Origin: Pseudomonas sp. A-RE-19
Lineage (GTDB): Bacteria > Pseudomonadota > Gammaproteobacteria > Pseudomonadales > Pseudomonadaceae
Direction: 5' to 3'
Length of the DNA: 64,000 bases
Assembly (NCBI RefSeq): GCF_019956555.1
Contig: NZ_JAHBDQ010000022.1
Span: 186,001 to 250,000 of the forward strand
The notes under the pieces were generated by a model. The model was not told the DNA's origin. It worked only from the letters and a program-made list of their open reading frames with translations, and did not search any database. Numbering within the stretch: position 1 is the first letter of the stretch; the number at the start of each line of letters is the position of its first letter. A program made the translations under genes and the position numbers. This document shows positions 36,193-44,317 of this stretch, in pieces.

Positions 36193-36272
36193 GACGAATT
36201 CCTCGTTGGTTGGGTACTGCGGCTTCCGGCCCTGGCAACCGCCGGGTATGGCCTAGAGAACCTTCGTAATAG

Positions 36273-36299
36273 TTATCGTCGGGATTGCAACTTGCTTTA
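36273..36299 (-). promoter_or_regulatory. Sigma-28 (FliA) promoter for fliC
   Basis: On the minus strand TAAA is followed by exactly 15 bases and GACGATAA, one mismatch from TAAA-N15-GCCGATAA. It lies about 80 bases upstream of the fliC start in a 253-base gap. The rest of the gap holds GC-rich sequence and nothing else I can name. Confidence 0.88.
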
Positions 36300-36445
36300 G
36301 GGGATTTTCGAAAAAATTTGCCATCACGTTGCCACCCCCCGTAAACAAAGGACTTGGTCACACTCAAGCAGCGAAAAAATGACGTCAGGGAATTGCCGGC
36401 GACAGGTTGGCGAAGCCACCCCGGCGCCAACAGAAGAGAAACTGC

Positions 36446-36715
36446 TTAAAAGGACAGAGTGTCGGTCATCAGCCGGACCAATTCGTACTCGAGGTAATCC
36501 GCCAGGGCGAGCCAGTTTTGTGCTTCCTGGCAATCGAGCATCAGGCCGAGCAAAAACACCCATTGCTGCTGAGCATCCTTTGACGTCTGATCGAAGGACA
36601 ACTGCACCGTCGAGATCAGTTCGATCATTGCCAGCCCTGCCTCCACATCACGCCCCAACCGAAACAACGCCGCACACTGCTGCGAACCGACAATAAAAGA
36701 CTGCAGCTCGCTCAT
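36446..36715 (-). CDS. Hypothetical protein upstream of fliC
   Basis: 89 residues, not recognised. It begins MSELQSFIVGSQQCAALFRL and ends LEYELVRLMTDTLSF; it is acidic, probably all-helical, with no signal peptide or membrane segment. The ATG overlaps the maf stop by 4 bases, so it is translationally coupled to the flagellin glycosyltransferase. Size, charge and place resemble small secretion chaperones, and a role as a Maf or flagellin partner is a reasonable guess, but no motif proves it. Codon pattern and coupling support a real gene. Confidence 0.75.
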   Translation of the reverse strand: MSELQSFIVGSQQCAALFRLGRDVEAGLAMIELISTVQLSFDQTSKDAQQQWVFLLGLMLDCQEAQNWLALADYLEYELVRLMTDTLSF

Positions 36716-38004
36716 ACCGTCAACTCCGGGTGAAACATCGCACCGGCGATCATCGCCCCCGCCCGGCTGCTGTTATAGAAACGCACCTGTGGATGACCCG
36801 CGATAAAACGCTCCAGCTCACACAAATAACTGCGGAAGTTGAGCTGCGTCTTGATCCGCTGGCCATGCCCGTCGAGCACCCAGTGTTTCGCCGCACTCAG
36901 TTGCGGGCCAAGGTCGCCATCGTTCCAGCCGGCATGGGTCTTATCGCCGGGAAAGGCAAAGTCGGCGCCGAACAGAGTGATCTGCGTTGCGCCCATCTTC
37001 ACCGCAAGGTCCACCGCTGGATGAATCACGCTACCGCCCACATAAAGCTCACCCTTGGGCCATTGCTGACGCAGCTGTTGGTAGATCGGGCTGGCGGAAT
37101 AACCGGTATAACGGCGGCCCTGCCAAGCCTGAAGCACCAGAGGATCGACCATAGGCATGTACGCCAGTGTTATCGCGGATGTGCCTTCGGGAGGCAGATG
37201 TCGGGCCGAGATACGCTGGTCAATGCTGACCACTACGTCCGGACGAATGCCATGATTGAGTAGTGGCCGGTAGGCAGTATCGACACAAATGAACAACGGT
37301 CGCACCGCTTGCTCGCGAATCGCCCGCAAGCGATCGAAGTGCAGCTCAAGACTCGGGCCCGTGGCAATGACGAACACTTCCTGCCCCGCACAGGAACCGA
37401 ACAACTCAGCCACATCACCATCGGCCTGCACCAGCGCCAGGCTCGCCTGCAAGCGCTGGACGATGTTTGGAGACTGAGGGTCAAACTCACGGTTATTAAA
37501 CGTCAGGTGGGTTTCGCTGATCAGGCGATCGCGGATCTTGGCATTAAAGTCATCGGCCAGCACCAATTCCGACGGTAATGCAAAGAACGGCAGCCGGATT
37601 TCCGCCAGATCGCCGGCATACAGCAACTCGACTCGCGGATCGCCAAGCCACGGTTGCTGATCAAGCAGTTGCAACACCAGCGCAAACACCGCGCCATTGA
37701 GGATGTGCACATACAAACGCTCAAGCCCCTCACGCGCCAGCAACTCCAGTTGCAGATCGCCAAGCCCAGTGCCGTAGACATGCACCACCGGGCTGTCGAC
37801 GGGCAGGCTGTCGGCCTGAAGCCTGGCCTCGCGGGTGCGGTCATGGCGACTGGTCAACTGGATGCCGTTGATGCTCAATGTCGAACCCAGGCCCTCGACC
37901 AGATCGACCTGTAACAGGCTTGCGTCTTCAACCAGCAAACGTGCAGACAGTAATGGCCAGCGGCGCTGTATGACCTCGGCGTTGCGCTCAAAGAACTCGC
38001 TCAT
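36712..38004 (-). CDS. maf: Maf-type flagellin glycosyltransferase (DUF115/MptE-like)
   Basis: 430 residues, soluble. The central domain (about 185-350) has VFVIATGPSLELHFDRLR, FICVDTAYRPLLNHGIRPD and VVSIDQ, followed by GGSVIHPAVDLAVKMGATQI and TLFGADFAFPGDKTHA, the motility accessory factor pattern. Maf proteins transfer pseudaminic or legionaminic acid from the CMP sugar to flagellin Ser/Thr before export. The pseudaminic acid genes upstream supply the matching donor. A terminator ends 24 bases before the start. Confidence 0.88.
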   Translation of the reverse strand: MSEFFERNAEVIQRRWPLLSARLLVEDASLLQVDLVEGLGSTLSINGIQLTSRHDRTREARLQADSLPVDSPVVHVYGTGLGDLQLELLAREGLERLYVHILNGAVFALVLQLLDQQPWLGDPRVELLYAGDLAEIRLPFFALPSELVLADDFNAKIRDRLISETHLTFNNREFDPQSPNIVQRLQASLALVQADGDVAELFGSCAGQEVFVIATGPSLELHFDRLRAIREQAVRPLFICVDTAYRPLLNHGIRPDVVVSIDQRISARHLPPEGTSAITLAYMPMVDPLVLQAWQGRRYTGYSASPIYQQLRQQWPKGELYVGGSVIHPAVDLAVKMGATQITLFGADFAFPGDKTHAGWNDGDLGPQLSAAKHWVLDGHGQRIKTQLNFRSYLCELERFIAGHPQVRFYNSSRAGAMIAGAMFHPELTV

Positions 38005-38027
38005 GGAGCCTCGCTTTTCATTCGGGC

Positions 38028-38068
38028 AAAAAAATAGCGCTCAAGGTTACACCTTGAACGCTTTTTTT
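38028..38068 (-). terminator. Factor-independent terminator between fabH-like gene and maf
   Basis: On the minus strand AGCGTTCAAGG pairs with CCTTGAGCGCT (11 bases, one wobble) around TGTAA, followed by ATTTTTTT. An A run on the other side makes it possibly bidirectional. It starts about 34 bases after the FabH-like stop and ends about 24 bases before the maf ATG. Confidence 0.88.
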
Positions 38069-38101
38069 GTGCCTGGCTTTCTTTGACTAAAGAGCCGGGA
38101 T

Positions 38102-39028
38102 TCAAGGGCGATAGATGATCGCCGACCCCCAAGACAAACCAACACCGAAACCGCTGAGTGCCACACGCTTCCACTTGGAATCGAGCACATGTTTTTCCAG
38201 CAGCAACGGAATACTCGACGACACGGTATTACCGGTCTCGACCATGTCCTTGATGAACTTCTCAGGCTCACCCTCGAAGCGCCGCGCCACGGCATCGACA
38301 ATTGCCGCACTGCCCTGGTGGATGCAGAAGGCATCGATATCGTCAGCGGTCAGGTCCGAGTCGGCGAGCAGCTCATGCAAATGCGCCGGCACTTTGAGCA
38401 GCGCGAAGTTGAAGACCTGACGGCCGTTCATGAAGAACACGCCGTCGGTGACCTTCAGGTGTGGCGCGCCGGAACCGTCGGTGCCGAACTTGGCCTTGCC
38501 CAACTGCCATGGTGCGTCTTCGCCCATCCAGGTGGCGGTGGCGGCATCGCCGAAGAGCATGGTGGTGTTGCGGTCTTCCGGGTCGACGATCTTGGAGTAC
38601 GGATCGGCGGTCACCAGCAAGCCATTCTTCAGGCCTGCGGCCTCCATGAAGCCCTTGATGGCATAGATGCCGTAGACATAACCGGAGCAGCCCAGGGAAA
38701 TGTCGAACGCAGCCACGGTCGTCGGCAGGCCCAGTTTGTCCTGAACGATGGCGGCGGTGTGAGGCAAGCCTTCTTCGTCACCGTTCTGGGTAACGACGAT
38801 TAGTACGTCGATGGCTTCACGCTTCAATTCGGGATTGTTGGCGAACAGCGCGTTGACTGCTTCGACACACAGGTCCGAAGTTTCTTGCCCGGCGTCTTTG
38901 CGCGGCAGGAAGGCTGAACCGATCTTGCCCAGGATGAACTCTTCATCCTTTTCGAATTTTGCACCTTGTGCGTAATTGTCCACGCCGGCTACAGGAACGT
39001 AGCTCGCAATGCTCTTTATGCCAATCAT
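38102..39028 (-). CDS. 3-oxoacyl-ACP synthase III (FabH)-like protein
   Basis: 308 residues, thiolase fold. The active-site Cys is in ISLGCSGYVYGIYAIKG, His in FCIHQGSAAIVDAV, and Asn in METGNTVSSSIPLLL-like sequence, so the KAS III triad appears intact. Related genes occur in flagellin glycosylation islands of P. aeruginosa PAK (orfC) and P. syringae (orf3), where loss alters virulence traits and surface properties. The substrate is unknown; it may acylate a sugar or make a signal precursor. Start at 39028 (MIGIKSIASYVPVAG) follows the family; it is separated from pseI by 229 bases. Confidence 0.85.
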   Translation of the reverse strand: MIGIKSIASYVPVAGVDNYAQGAKFEKDEEFILGKIGSAFLPRKDAGQETSDLCVEAVNALFANNPELKREAIDVLIVVTQNGDEEGLPHTAAIVQDKLGLPTTVAAFDISLGCSGYVYGIYAIKGFMEAAGLKNGLLVTADPYSKIVDPEDRNTTMLFGDAATATWMGEDAPWQLGKAKFGTDGSGAPHLKVTDGVFFMNGRQVFNFALLKVPAHLHELLADSDLTADDIDAFCIHQGSAAIVDAVARRFEGEPEKFIKDMVETGNTVSSSIPLLLEKHVLDSKWKRVALSGFGVGLSWGSAIIYRP

Positions 39029-39257
39029 TACGGCTTCCCAATAATAAACAGCCCAATACCACCGCTCGCAATGATTCGAGGGGCGCCGACAAACAACGAA
39101 TAACGTCGCCCTCAAGGGGCTGACAGCGGGAAGAATAAAAGGCCATCACTGGGCTAAACACAGTCCAGGCGCCATCTCCCCTTTTTATACAATACAGTGA
39201 AGATGCGCGTTATGACTCGCAGGTCACGCTATTTTGCCGAATCAGCCCCACAAGCGG
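39029..39257 (-). promoter_or_regulatory. AT-rich gap upstream of the FabH-like gene, probable promoter region
   Basis: 229 bases without a gene. On the minus strand GTATTGTATAAAAAGGGG contains a -10-like TATAAA about 150 bases before the FabH-like start, but no convincing -35 is spaced with it. A poor sigma-54 match (TGGACTGTGTTTAGCC) lies nearer the gene. A separate promoter for the FabH-like gene is likely, given the break from the pse operon, but it is not defined. Confidence 0.4.
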
Positions 39258-40310
39258 TTATTCGACCAACGACCAGTCCAGCGGGGTTCCGCGCTTGATG
39301 GGCAGGCGGGCGCGGCGGCCCAGAAGGGTTTCAGCGTGTTTGGGGGCGAGCCCCAGGCCAGGCCGGATGGCCCGCAGATTGGCGACAGAGAAAGGCTCCC
39401 CGGCGGCCATGTCCTGAGTGACGTACAGCGAACGGCGGTAGACCAGGGACTTGCGCTCGGCCTCGGTCACGCCGTAATGCACCTGGCCCATGGCCTGCCA
39501 GGCACGTTCGGTTTCGATCACCAGGCTGGCGAGTTCTGCCGGTTCCAGGGAGAAACTGGCGTCCACCCCGCCTGCGGCACGGTCGAGGGTGAAGTGTTTC
39601 TCCACCACCGTCGCCCCCAGCGCTACCGCGGCGACGGACACTCCGACGCCCATCGAATGATCGGACAAACCGACTTCACAGCCAAACAACTCGCGCAGAT
39701 GAGGAATCGTACGCACATTACTGTTGGCCGGCGTCGCCGGGTAAGTGCTGGTGCATTTGAGCAATACCAGGTCCTTGCAACCGGCCTCACGGGCGGCGCG
39801 CACGGTTTCATCGAGTTCGGCGATGCTGGCCATGCCGGTGGAGATGATCAGCGGCTTGCCGGTGGCAGCGACCCGCCGGATCAACGGCAGATCGGTGTTC
39901 TCGAAACTGGCGATTTTGTAGGCCGGCACGTCGAGGCTTTCGAGAAAATCCACCGCGGTGTCATCGAACGGTGTGGAGAACGCCAGCATGCCCAACTCTT
40001 TGGCCCGGGCGAAAATCGGCGCGTGCCATTCCCACGGTGTGTGGGCTTTCTCGTACAGCGCGTACAGCGAAGAACCGGCCCACAGGCTGTTGGGGTCCTT
40101 GATGAAGAACTCGCCTTCGGACAGGTCCAGGGTCATGGTCTCGGCGGTGTAGGTTTGCAGCTTCAAGGCATGCGCGCCGGCCCTGGCCGCGGCTTCGACG
40201 ATTTGCAGCGCCACGTCCAGCGACTGGTTATGGTTGCCGCTCATCTCGGCAATGATGAACGGCGGCGCATCGGCACCGATCGAGCGATTGCCGATCTTGA
40301 AACTCGTCAT
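39258..40310 (-). CDS. pseI: Pseudaminic acid synthase PseI
   Basis: 350 residues. The NeuB-type barrel (about 1-280) has FIIAEMSGNHNQSLDVALQI, YKIASFENTDLPLI and LSDHSMGVGVSVAAVALGA; a C-terminal SAF antifreeze-like domain follows (about 290-350). It condenses 2,4-diacetamido-2,4,6-trideoxy-L-altrose with phosphoenolpyruvate to give pseudaminic acid. It overlaps pseGH by 4 bases and is the last gene of the run of overlapping genes. Confidence 0.95.
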   Translation of the reverse strand: MTSFKIGNRSIGADAPPFIIAEMSGNHNQSLDVALQIVEAAARAGAHALKLQTYTAETMTLDLSEGEFFIKDPNSLWAGSSLYALYEKAHTPWEWHAPIFARAKELGMLAFSTPFDDTAVDFLESLDVPAYKIASFENTDLPLIRRVAATGKPLIISTGMASIAELDETVRAAREAGCKDLVLLKCTSTYPATPANSNVRTIPHLRELFGCEVGLSDHSMGVGVSVAAVALGATVVEKHFTLDRAAGGVDASFSLEPAELASLVIETERAWQAMGQVHYGVTEAERKSLVYRRSLYVTQDMAAGEPFSVANLRAIRPGLGLAPKHAETLLGRRARLPIKRGTPLDWSLVE

Positions 40311-41806
40311 GGATGATCCTTTAAAACGCGTGTGAACGAGCAAGCACTCTGAGTGAAACCTGCCTCGCGAAATACGTTCAGCGATGGCTGATTGGCCGGC
40401 AGCACCTGAGCGGTGATGGCTTGCAGTTGCGGCCAGTGAGCGGTGACGAAGGCTTCGCCCCGCGCCAGCAGCGACCTGCCCCAGCCCAGGCCGAATCGGC
40501 CTTCGAACAGATAAATCGAGACTTCGGCCCAAGCACCGTCGAGGTCATAACGCAGCACACCGACCGGACCATCATCCGCCTCGGCGATCAACAGCAACCG
40601 CCGCGGATTGCTCAGGCTCGCGGCCAGCCAGGCCTGATGCCGTTGCCAGTCGATGACGTGCGAATCCAGCGACCAGCGCCGAACCGCCTCAGCATTGCGC
40701 CCGCCGAACAACAGTTGCGCATCGTCCTGAGAGGCCTGGCGAACTTGCAGCACCGCCCCCGCCAGCGCCGCCGCCACCCGCTGCGCGCCACGGCCATCAA
40801 CCAACTGCCGTGAGCGTTCAGCCAGACTTTGACGAAGTCCCTGATTGCCCACGACAAAACCGATGGTCTGGCGCAACTGCTCGACGCTGACGTGCTCGCG
40901 ATTGCCCAGAAACACATGAGCCCCCGAGGTCGCCATGACCACGCCGTTGGCCTGCTGATTATTCGAGACCGCAATGCAGATCGTCGGCAGCCCCATGGCC
41001 GCCCGCTCCCAACTGGTGCCGCCACCGGCACCGATGAACAGATCGACCTCGGTCATCAGCCGGTAGAAGTCGCTGACAAAACTGTGCAGGCGCCAGTTCG
41101 GACGATAATCCACCAGCGCCTGCATCTGCTCCCACGCCGGATTGTCGGCCCCCGCCACGAAATCGATTTCCAGCTCATGGAAGTCCGCCAGCGCCAACAT
41201 CGCATGATGGGTCTGCATGGCCGCATCGAAGCCGCCGAAATTCACCAGCACGCGCCTGGCCCGAGGTTTGATCTCGATCGCCGGGCAACAGAACTCATCG
41301 CGCAGCAGGGCAAACCGTGGGCCGAGCAGGGTCTGGCAATCGGGCGTCAGCAGGGAGACATAAGCCTCTGGGGTGCCCGACAGATTTTGATTGAGCAGCA
41401 GATCGACGCTGTATTGCCGAGTGGCCAGGTCGTCCACCGCCGCGATTCTTGGCGCCCAACGGCGCGCGGCGGTCTGCCAATGATGATCGAGACCATAGTG
41501 ATCGACGATGATCCAGTCGAAAGCCGGATGACTTTCCAAGGCTTGCCCCAGCGCTGCAATGTCCGCGTGCCACGGCAGCATCGACTCGATGGCCTGCTGC
41601 GGATCTTCATCGTGATAGCGCTCCGGCAGTGCGAAGGTCTCGAAACCCTCGGCCCGCAGACTGTGCAGCCGATGCCCCGGCAACAGACGGCACGCAAAGG
41701 CAACATGCGTGCCCTGCTTGCGCAACACCCTGGCCAGGGTCAGGCAGCGGGCGATATGGCCACTGCCGATGGTCGGCGACGCGTCGGCGCGAATCAGCAC
41801 TCTCAT
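40307..41806 (-). CDS. pseG: Fused UDP-sugar hydrolase PseG and N-acetyltransferase PseH
   Basis: 499 residues, two enzymes in one chain. Residues 1 to about 340 are PseG: MRVLIRADASPTIGSGHIAR with the catalytic-type His17, a GT-B-like fold and FIGAGGGTSWERAAMGLPTI. Residues about 348-495 are a GNAT domain like PseH: RLLLIAEADDGPVGVLRYDL and GLGWGRSLLARGEAF with the acetyl-CoA loop. Together they acetylate the 4-amino group and release UDP, the third and fourth steps of the pathway. No separate pseH was seen, so the fusion probably supplies both activities. It overlaps pseF by 4 bases. Confidence 0.93.
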   Translation of the reverse strand: MRVLIRADASPTIGSGHIARCLTLARVLRKQGTHVAFACRLLPGHRLHSLRAEGFETFALPERYHDEDPQQAIESMLPWHADIAALGQALESHPAFDWIIVDHYGLDHHWQTAARRWAPRIAAVDDLATRQYSVDLLLNQNLSGTPEAYVSLLTPDCQTLLGPRFALLRDEFCCPAIEIKPRARRVLVNFGGFDAAMQTHHAMLALADFHELEIDFVAGADNPAWEQMQALVDYRPNWRLHSFVSDFYRLMTEVDLFIGAGGGTSWERAAMGLPTICIAVSNNQQANGVVMATSGAHVFLGNREHVSVEQLRQTIGFVVGNQGLRQSLAERSRQLVDGRGAQRVAAALAGAVLQVRQASQDDAQLLFGGRNAEAVRRWSLDSHVIDWQRHQAWLAASLSNPRRLLLIAEADDGPVGVLRYDLDGAWAEVSIYLFEGRFGLGWGRSLLARGEAFVTAHWPQLQAITAQVLPANQPSLNVFREAGFTQSACSFTRVLKDHP

Positions 41807-42510
41807 TGCAACTCACCACCCGCCTTCAAGGCGGCGTATAGGTATTCGGCGCGTTTCCAGTCTTCGAGGGTGTCGATGTCCTGCACCAGATGCCGCGGCA
41901 GAATCACCGGCAGGCTTGCCGGCGAGAACAGCACATCGCCACGCAACCAGGCTTCGCTGCGTCCCCAGTAGAACTGGCCGGCGTCTTGATAGGCGACCGG
42001 TAAATCCTGCGAGCGGGTGTTGCGAAACTCCGGATACAACGCGGTCAATGCGCCCCTATCGTCAACGGTGAGCGCGCGCTGCACTGGAAAGCCGAAATCG
42101 CACACCGAGAATGCGAAGGATTTTTCGGGATACTGCTCCAGCAGCTTCAACCCTTGATGCAGGAACCGCGCTTGCAGTAGCGGTGCGGTGGCATAGATGC
42201 AACAGGCATAGTCAAAATCCTGACCTTGTCGATGTAACTCATCCAGAGCATGCGCAATCACCGCGGCGGTGCCAGTGAAGTCATCGGCCAGGGCCGCCGG
42301 CCGCATGAACGGCACCTGCGCACCACTGGCACGGGCCAACTCGGCAATTTCTTCATCGTCGGTGCTGACCACTACGCGAGCAAACAGCCCCGAACTGATT
42401 GCCGTGTGAATCGAGCGGGCAATCATCGGCACGCCGTCGAACGGCTTGAGGTTCTTGCGTGGTATGCGTTTACTGCCACCACGGGCCGGGATGACTGCAA
42501 TGCTGTTCAC
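41803..42510 (-). CDS. pseF: Pseudaminic acid cytidylyltransferase PseF
   Basis: 235 residues, a CMP-sugar nucleotidyltransferase. IAVIPARGGSKRIPRKNLKP is the nucleotide-binding signature; VVVSTDDEEIAELARASGAQ and GQFYWGRSEAWL are shared with PseF. It activates pseudaminic acid with CTP to CMP-pseudaminic acid, the donor for Maf. It overlaps neighbours by 4 bases on both sides. Confidence 0.95.
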   Translation of the reverse strand: MNSIAVIPARGGSKRIPRKNLKPFDGVPMIARSIHTAISSGLFARVVVSTDDEEIAELARASGAQVPFMRPAALADDFTGTAAVIAHALDELHRQGQDFDYACCIYATAPLLQARFLHQGLKLLEQYPEKSFAFSVCDFGFPVQRALTVDDRGALTALYPEFRNTRSQDLPVAYQDAGQFYWGRSEAWLRGDVLFSPASLPVILPRHLVQDIDTLEDWKRAEYLYAALKAGGELQ

Positions 42511-43130
42511 CCGCGTTTTTCCAGAAGGAACCAGGTGATGTCATCCACCGGGAATAGCGGGTCGCGATGATAACCGAAACCGTAATCGACCAATTGCAGG
42601 TCCTCATAACGATCAAGCATTTCACCGGCAAAATCACGCTTGAACAGCTTGCCGCTGTTACCACGATACAAAACCTCAACCGGTGCCGGATTGTAGTACT
42701 CGGCGACCAACACGTAACGATTGCTCAATTCGTACAGCTGCGCATAAGCAGCGGCCAACAGCTCCGGCGCCAGATGAATCAGCACGCCTTTACTCAGTGT
42801 AAGGTCAAAGGTGCGCTCGCGAGGAAAATCGAACAGCGAACCCTGCCAGATCTGCGCAATTCCCAGTGCCCGGGCCTGAGCGCAAGCACTGCTATTGATC
42901 TCCACGCCAAACAAGTCGCATTGAGGCAACAACTGACGTAACGCCTGCAGGTTGTTACCGGCATTGGTTCCCAGCTCGACCAGGCTCTCGATCCGCCCTA
43001 CCCGTGTCAGCGCCTTGGCAAACAATGCGAGGTTGGCAGCCACCAAGGGCTGCCCCACATTGCGCTCGACATACTGGTTACCAAAGTCACCCAGCCAGAA
43101 TTTTTCCTGTTCACTCAGTTCACGCATCAC
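42507..43130 (-). CDS. Pseudaminic acid biosynthesis-associated methylase
   Basis: 207 residues, class I SAM methyltransferase fold: SLVELGTNAGNNLQALRQLL is the SAM-binding loop and KGVLIHLAPELLAAAYAQLY follows. The N-terminal EKFWLGDFGNQYVERN is typical of the family found beside pse genes. Whether it modifies the sugar, an intermediate or the protein is unknown. It lies between pseC (29-base gap) and pseF (4-base overlap). A second ATG one codon in (43127) could be the start. Confidence 0.85.
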   Translation of the reverse strand: MMRELSEQEKFWLGDFGNQYVERNVGQPLVAANLALFAKALTRVGRIESLVELGTNAGNNLQALRQLLPQCDLFGVEINSSACAQARALGIAQIWQGSLFDFPRERTFDLTLSKGVLIHLAPELLAAAYAQLYELSNRYVLVAEYYNPAPVEVLYRGNSGKLFKRDFAGEMLDRYEDLQLVDYGFGYHRDPLFPVDDITWFLLEKRG

Positions 43131-43159
43131 ACTTTCCCATCAACCGCCCATGGCAGCAC

Positions 43160-44317
43160 TTATTTGGTCACCAGTCGCAATTGCTCGACCACATAGTCCT
43201 GTTGTTCATCGCTCAGCAGAGGAAACAGCGGCAGGCTGATGGCCTCGGCGTAATAACGTTCGGCCTGGGGGAAATCACCCTCGGCAAAACCCAGGTCGCG
43301 ATAGTACGGCTGCAAGTGCAGTGGAATATAGTGCAGGTTCACCCCGACACCAGCCGCTCGCAAGCCTTCGAACACCTGACGATGACTGAGGTTGATCCGC
43401 TCCGTCTGCAAGCGCACCACGTACAGATGCCACGCCGACTCGGCTTCAGGCTGCGCACTGGGCAAGGTCAACGGCAAGTACGTCAGCAACCGGTCATAAC
43501 GCGCCGCCAGCTCACGACGACGCTCGATGAAGTCATCGAGCTTGTTCAGCTGCGACAGACCGAGGGCCGCTTGCAGGTCGGTGATGCGGTAATTGAAGCC
43601 CAGTTCCACTTGCTGGTAGTACCAGGGGCCGTGACTGGGTTCGGTCATCTGCGCCGGGTCACGGGTCATGCCGTGGCTGCGCAGGCGCTGCAAACGCTCG
43701 GCCAGTTCTGGTCGATTGGTCAGCACCATGCCGCCTTCGGCACTGGTGATGATCTTCACCGGGTGGAAACTGAACACCGTCATCGCCGCGAATTCACCAC
43801 AACCCACCGGACGCCCGGCGTAGGACGCACCGACGGCGTGGGAGGCATCTTCGATCACCGTAAAACCATAGCGCTCGGCCAGTTCGGCGATCATGCGCAT
43901 ATCACAGCTCTGCCCGGAAAACGCCACCGCCACCAGCACTTTTGGAAGCTTGCCGTCGCGCTCGGCGATTTCAAGTTTCGACGCCAAGGTGTAGGCGTCG
44001 AGATTCCAGGTCAGCGGATCGATGTCGACGAAATCGACCTCGGCGCCGCAGTAGCGACCGCAGTTGGCCGAGGCCAGGAAGGTGTTCGGCGTGGTCCATA
44101 GCCGATCGCCCGGCCCGAGGCCGGCGGCGAGACAGGCAATGTGCAACGCCGCCGTGGCATTGCACACCGCCACCGCAAAATCGGCCTGGCAACGCTCGGC
44201 CATGGCCTGCTCGAAACGCTCGATGGTCGGCCCTTGAGTCAGCCAGTCGGACTGCAACACGGCAACGACCGCGTCGATGTCTGCCTGATCGAGGCTTTGC
44301 CGACCGTAGGGAATCAT
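43160..44317 (-). CDS. pseC: UDP-4-amino-sugar aminotransferase PseC
   Basis: 385 residues, DegT/DnrJ/EryC1 family, PLP-dependent. VIEDASHAVGASYAGRPVGC and FSFHPVKIITSAEGGMV place the PLP lysine in HPVK. It adds the 4-amino group to UDP-2-acetamido-2,6-dideoxy-L-arabino-hexos-4-ulose made by PseB. It overlaps pseB by 4 bases. The order pseB-pseC directly coupled is usual. Confidence 0.95.
   Translation of the reverse strand: MIPYGRQSLDQADIDAVVAVLQSDWLTQGPTIERFEQAMAERCQADFAVAVCNATAALHIACLAAGLGPGDRLWTTPNTFLASANCGRYCGAEVDFVDIDPLTWNLDAYTLASKLEIAERDGKLPKVLVAVAFSGQSCDMRMIAELAERYGFTVIEDASHAVGASYAGRPVGCGEFAAMTVFSFHPVKIITSAEGGMVLTNRPELAERLQRLRSHGMTRDPAQMTEPSHGPWYYQQVELGFNYRITDLQAALGLSQLNKLDDFIERRRELAARYDRLLTYLPLTLPSAQPEAESAWHLYVVRLQTERINLSHRQVFEGLRAAGVGVNLHYIPLHLQPYYRDLGFAEGDFPQAERYYAEAISLPLFPLLSDEQQDYVVEQLRLVTK

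Noticed and set aside
39080..39110. Sigma-54 promoter TGGACTGTGTTTAGCC before the FabH-like gene
   Set aside because: Spacing is right but both halves have several mismatches; not listed as its own feature.
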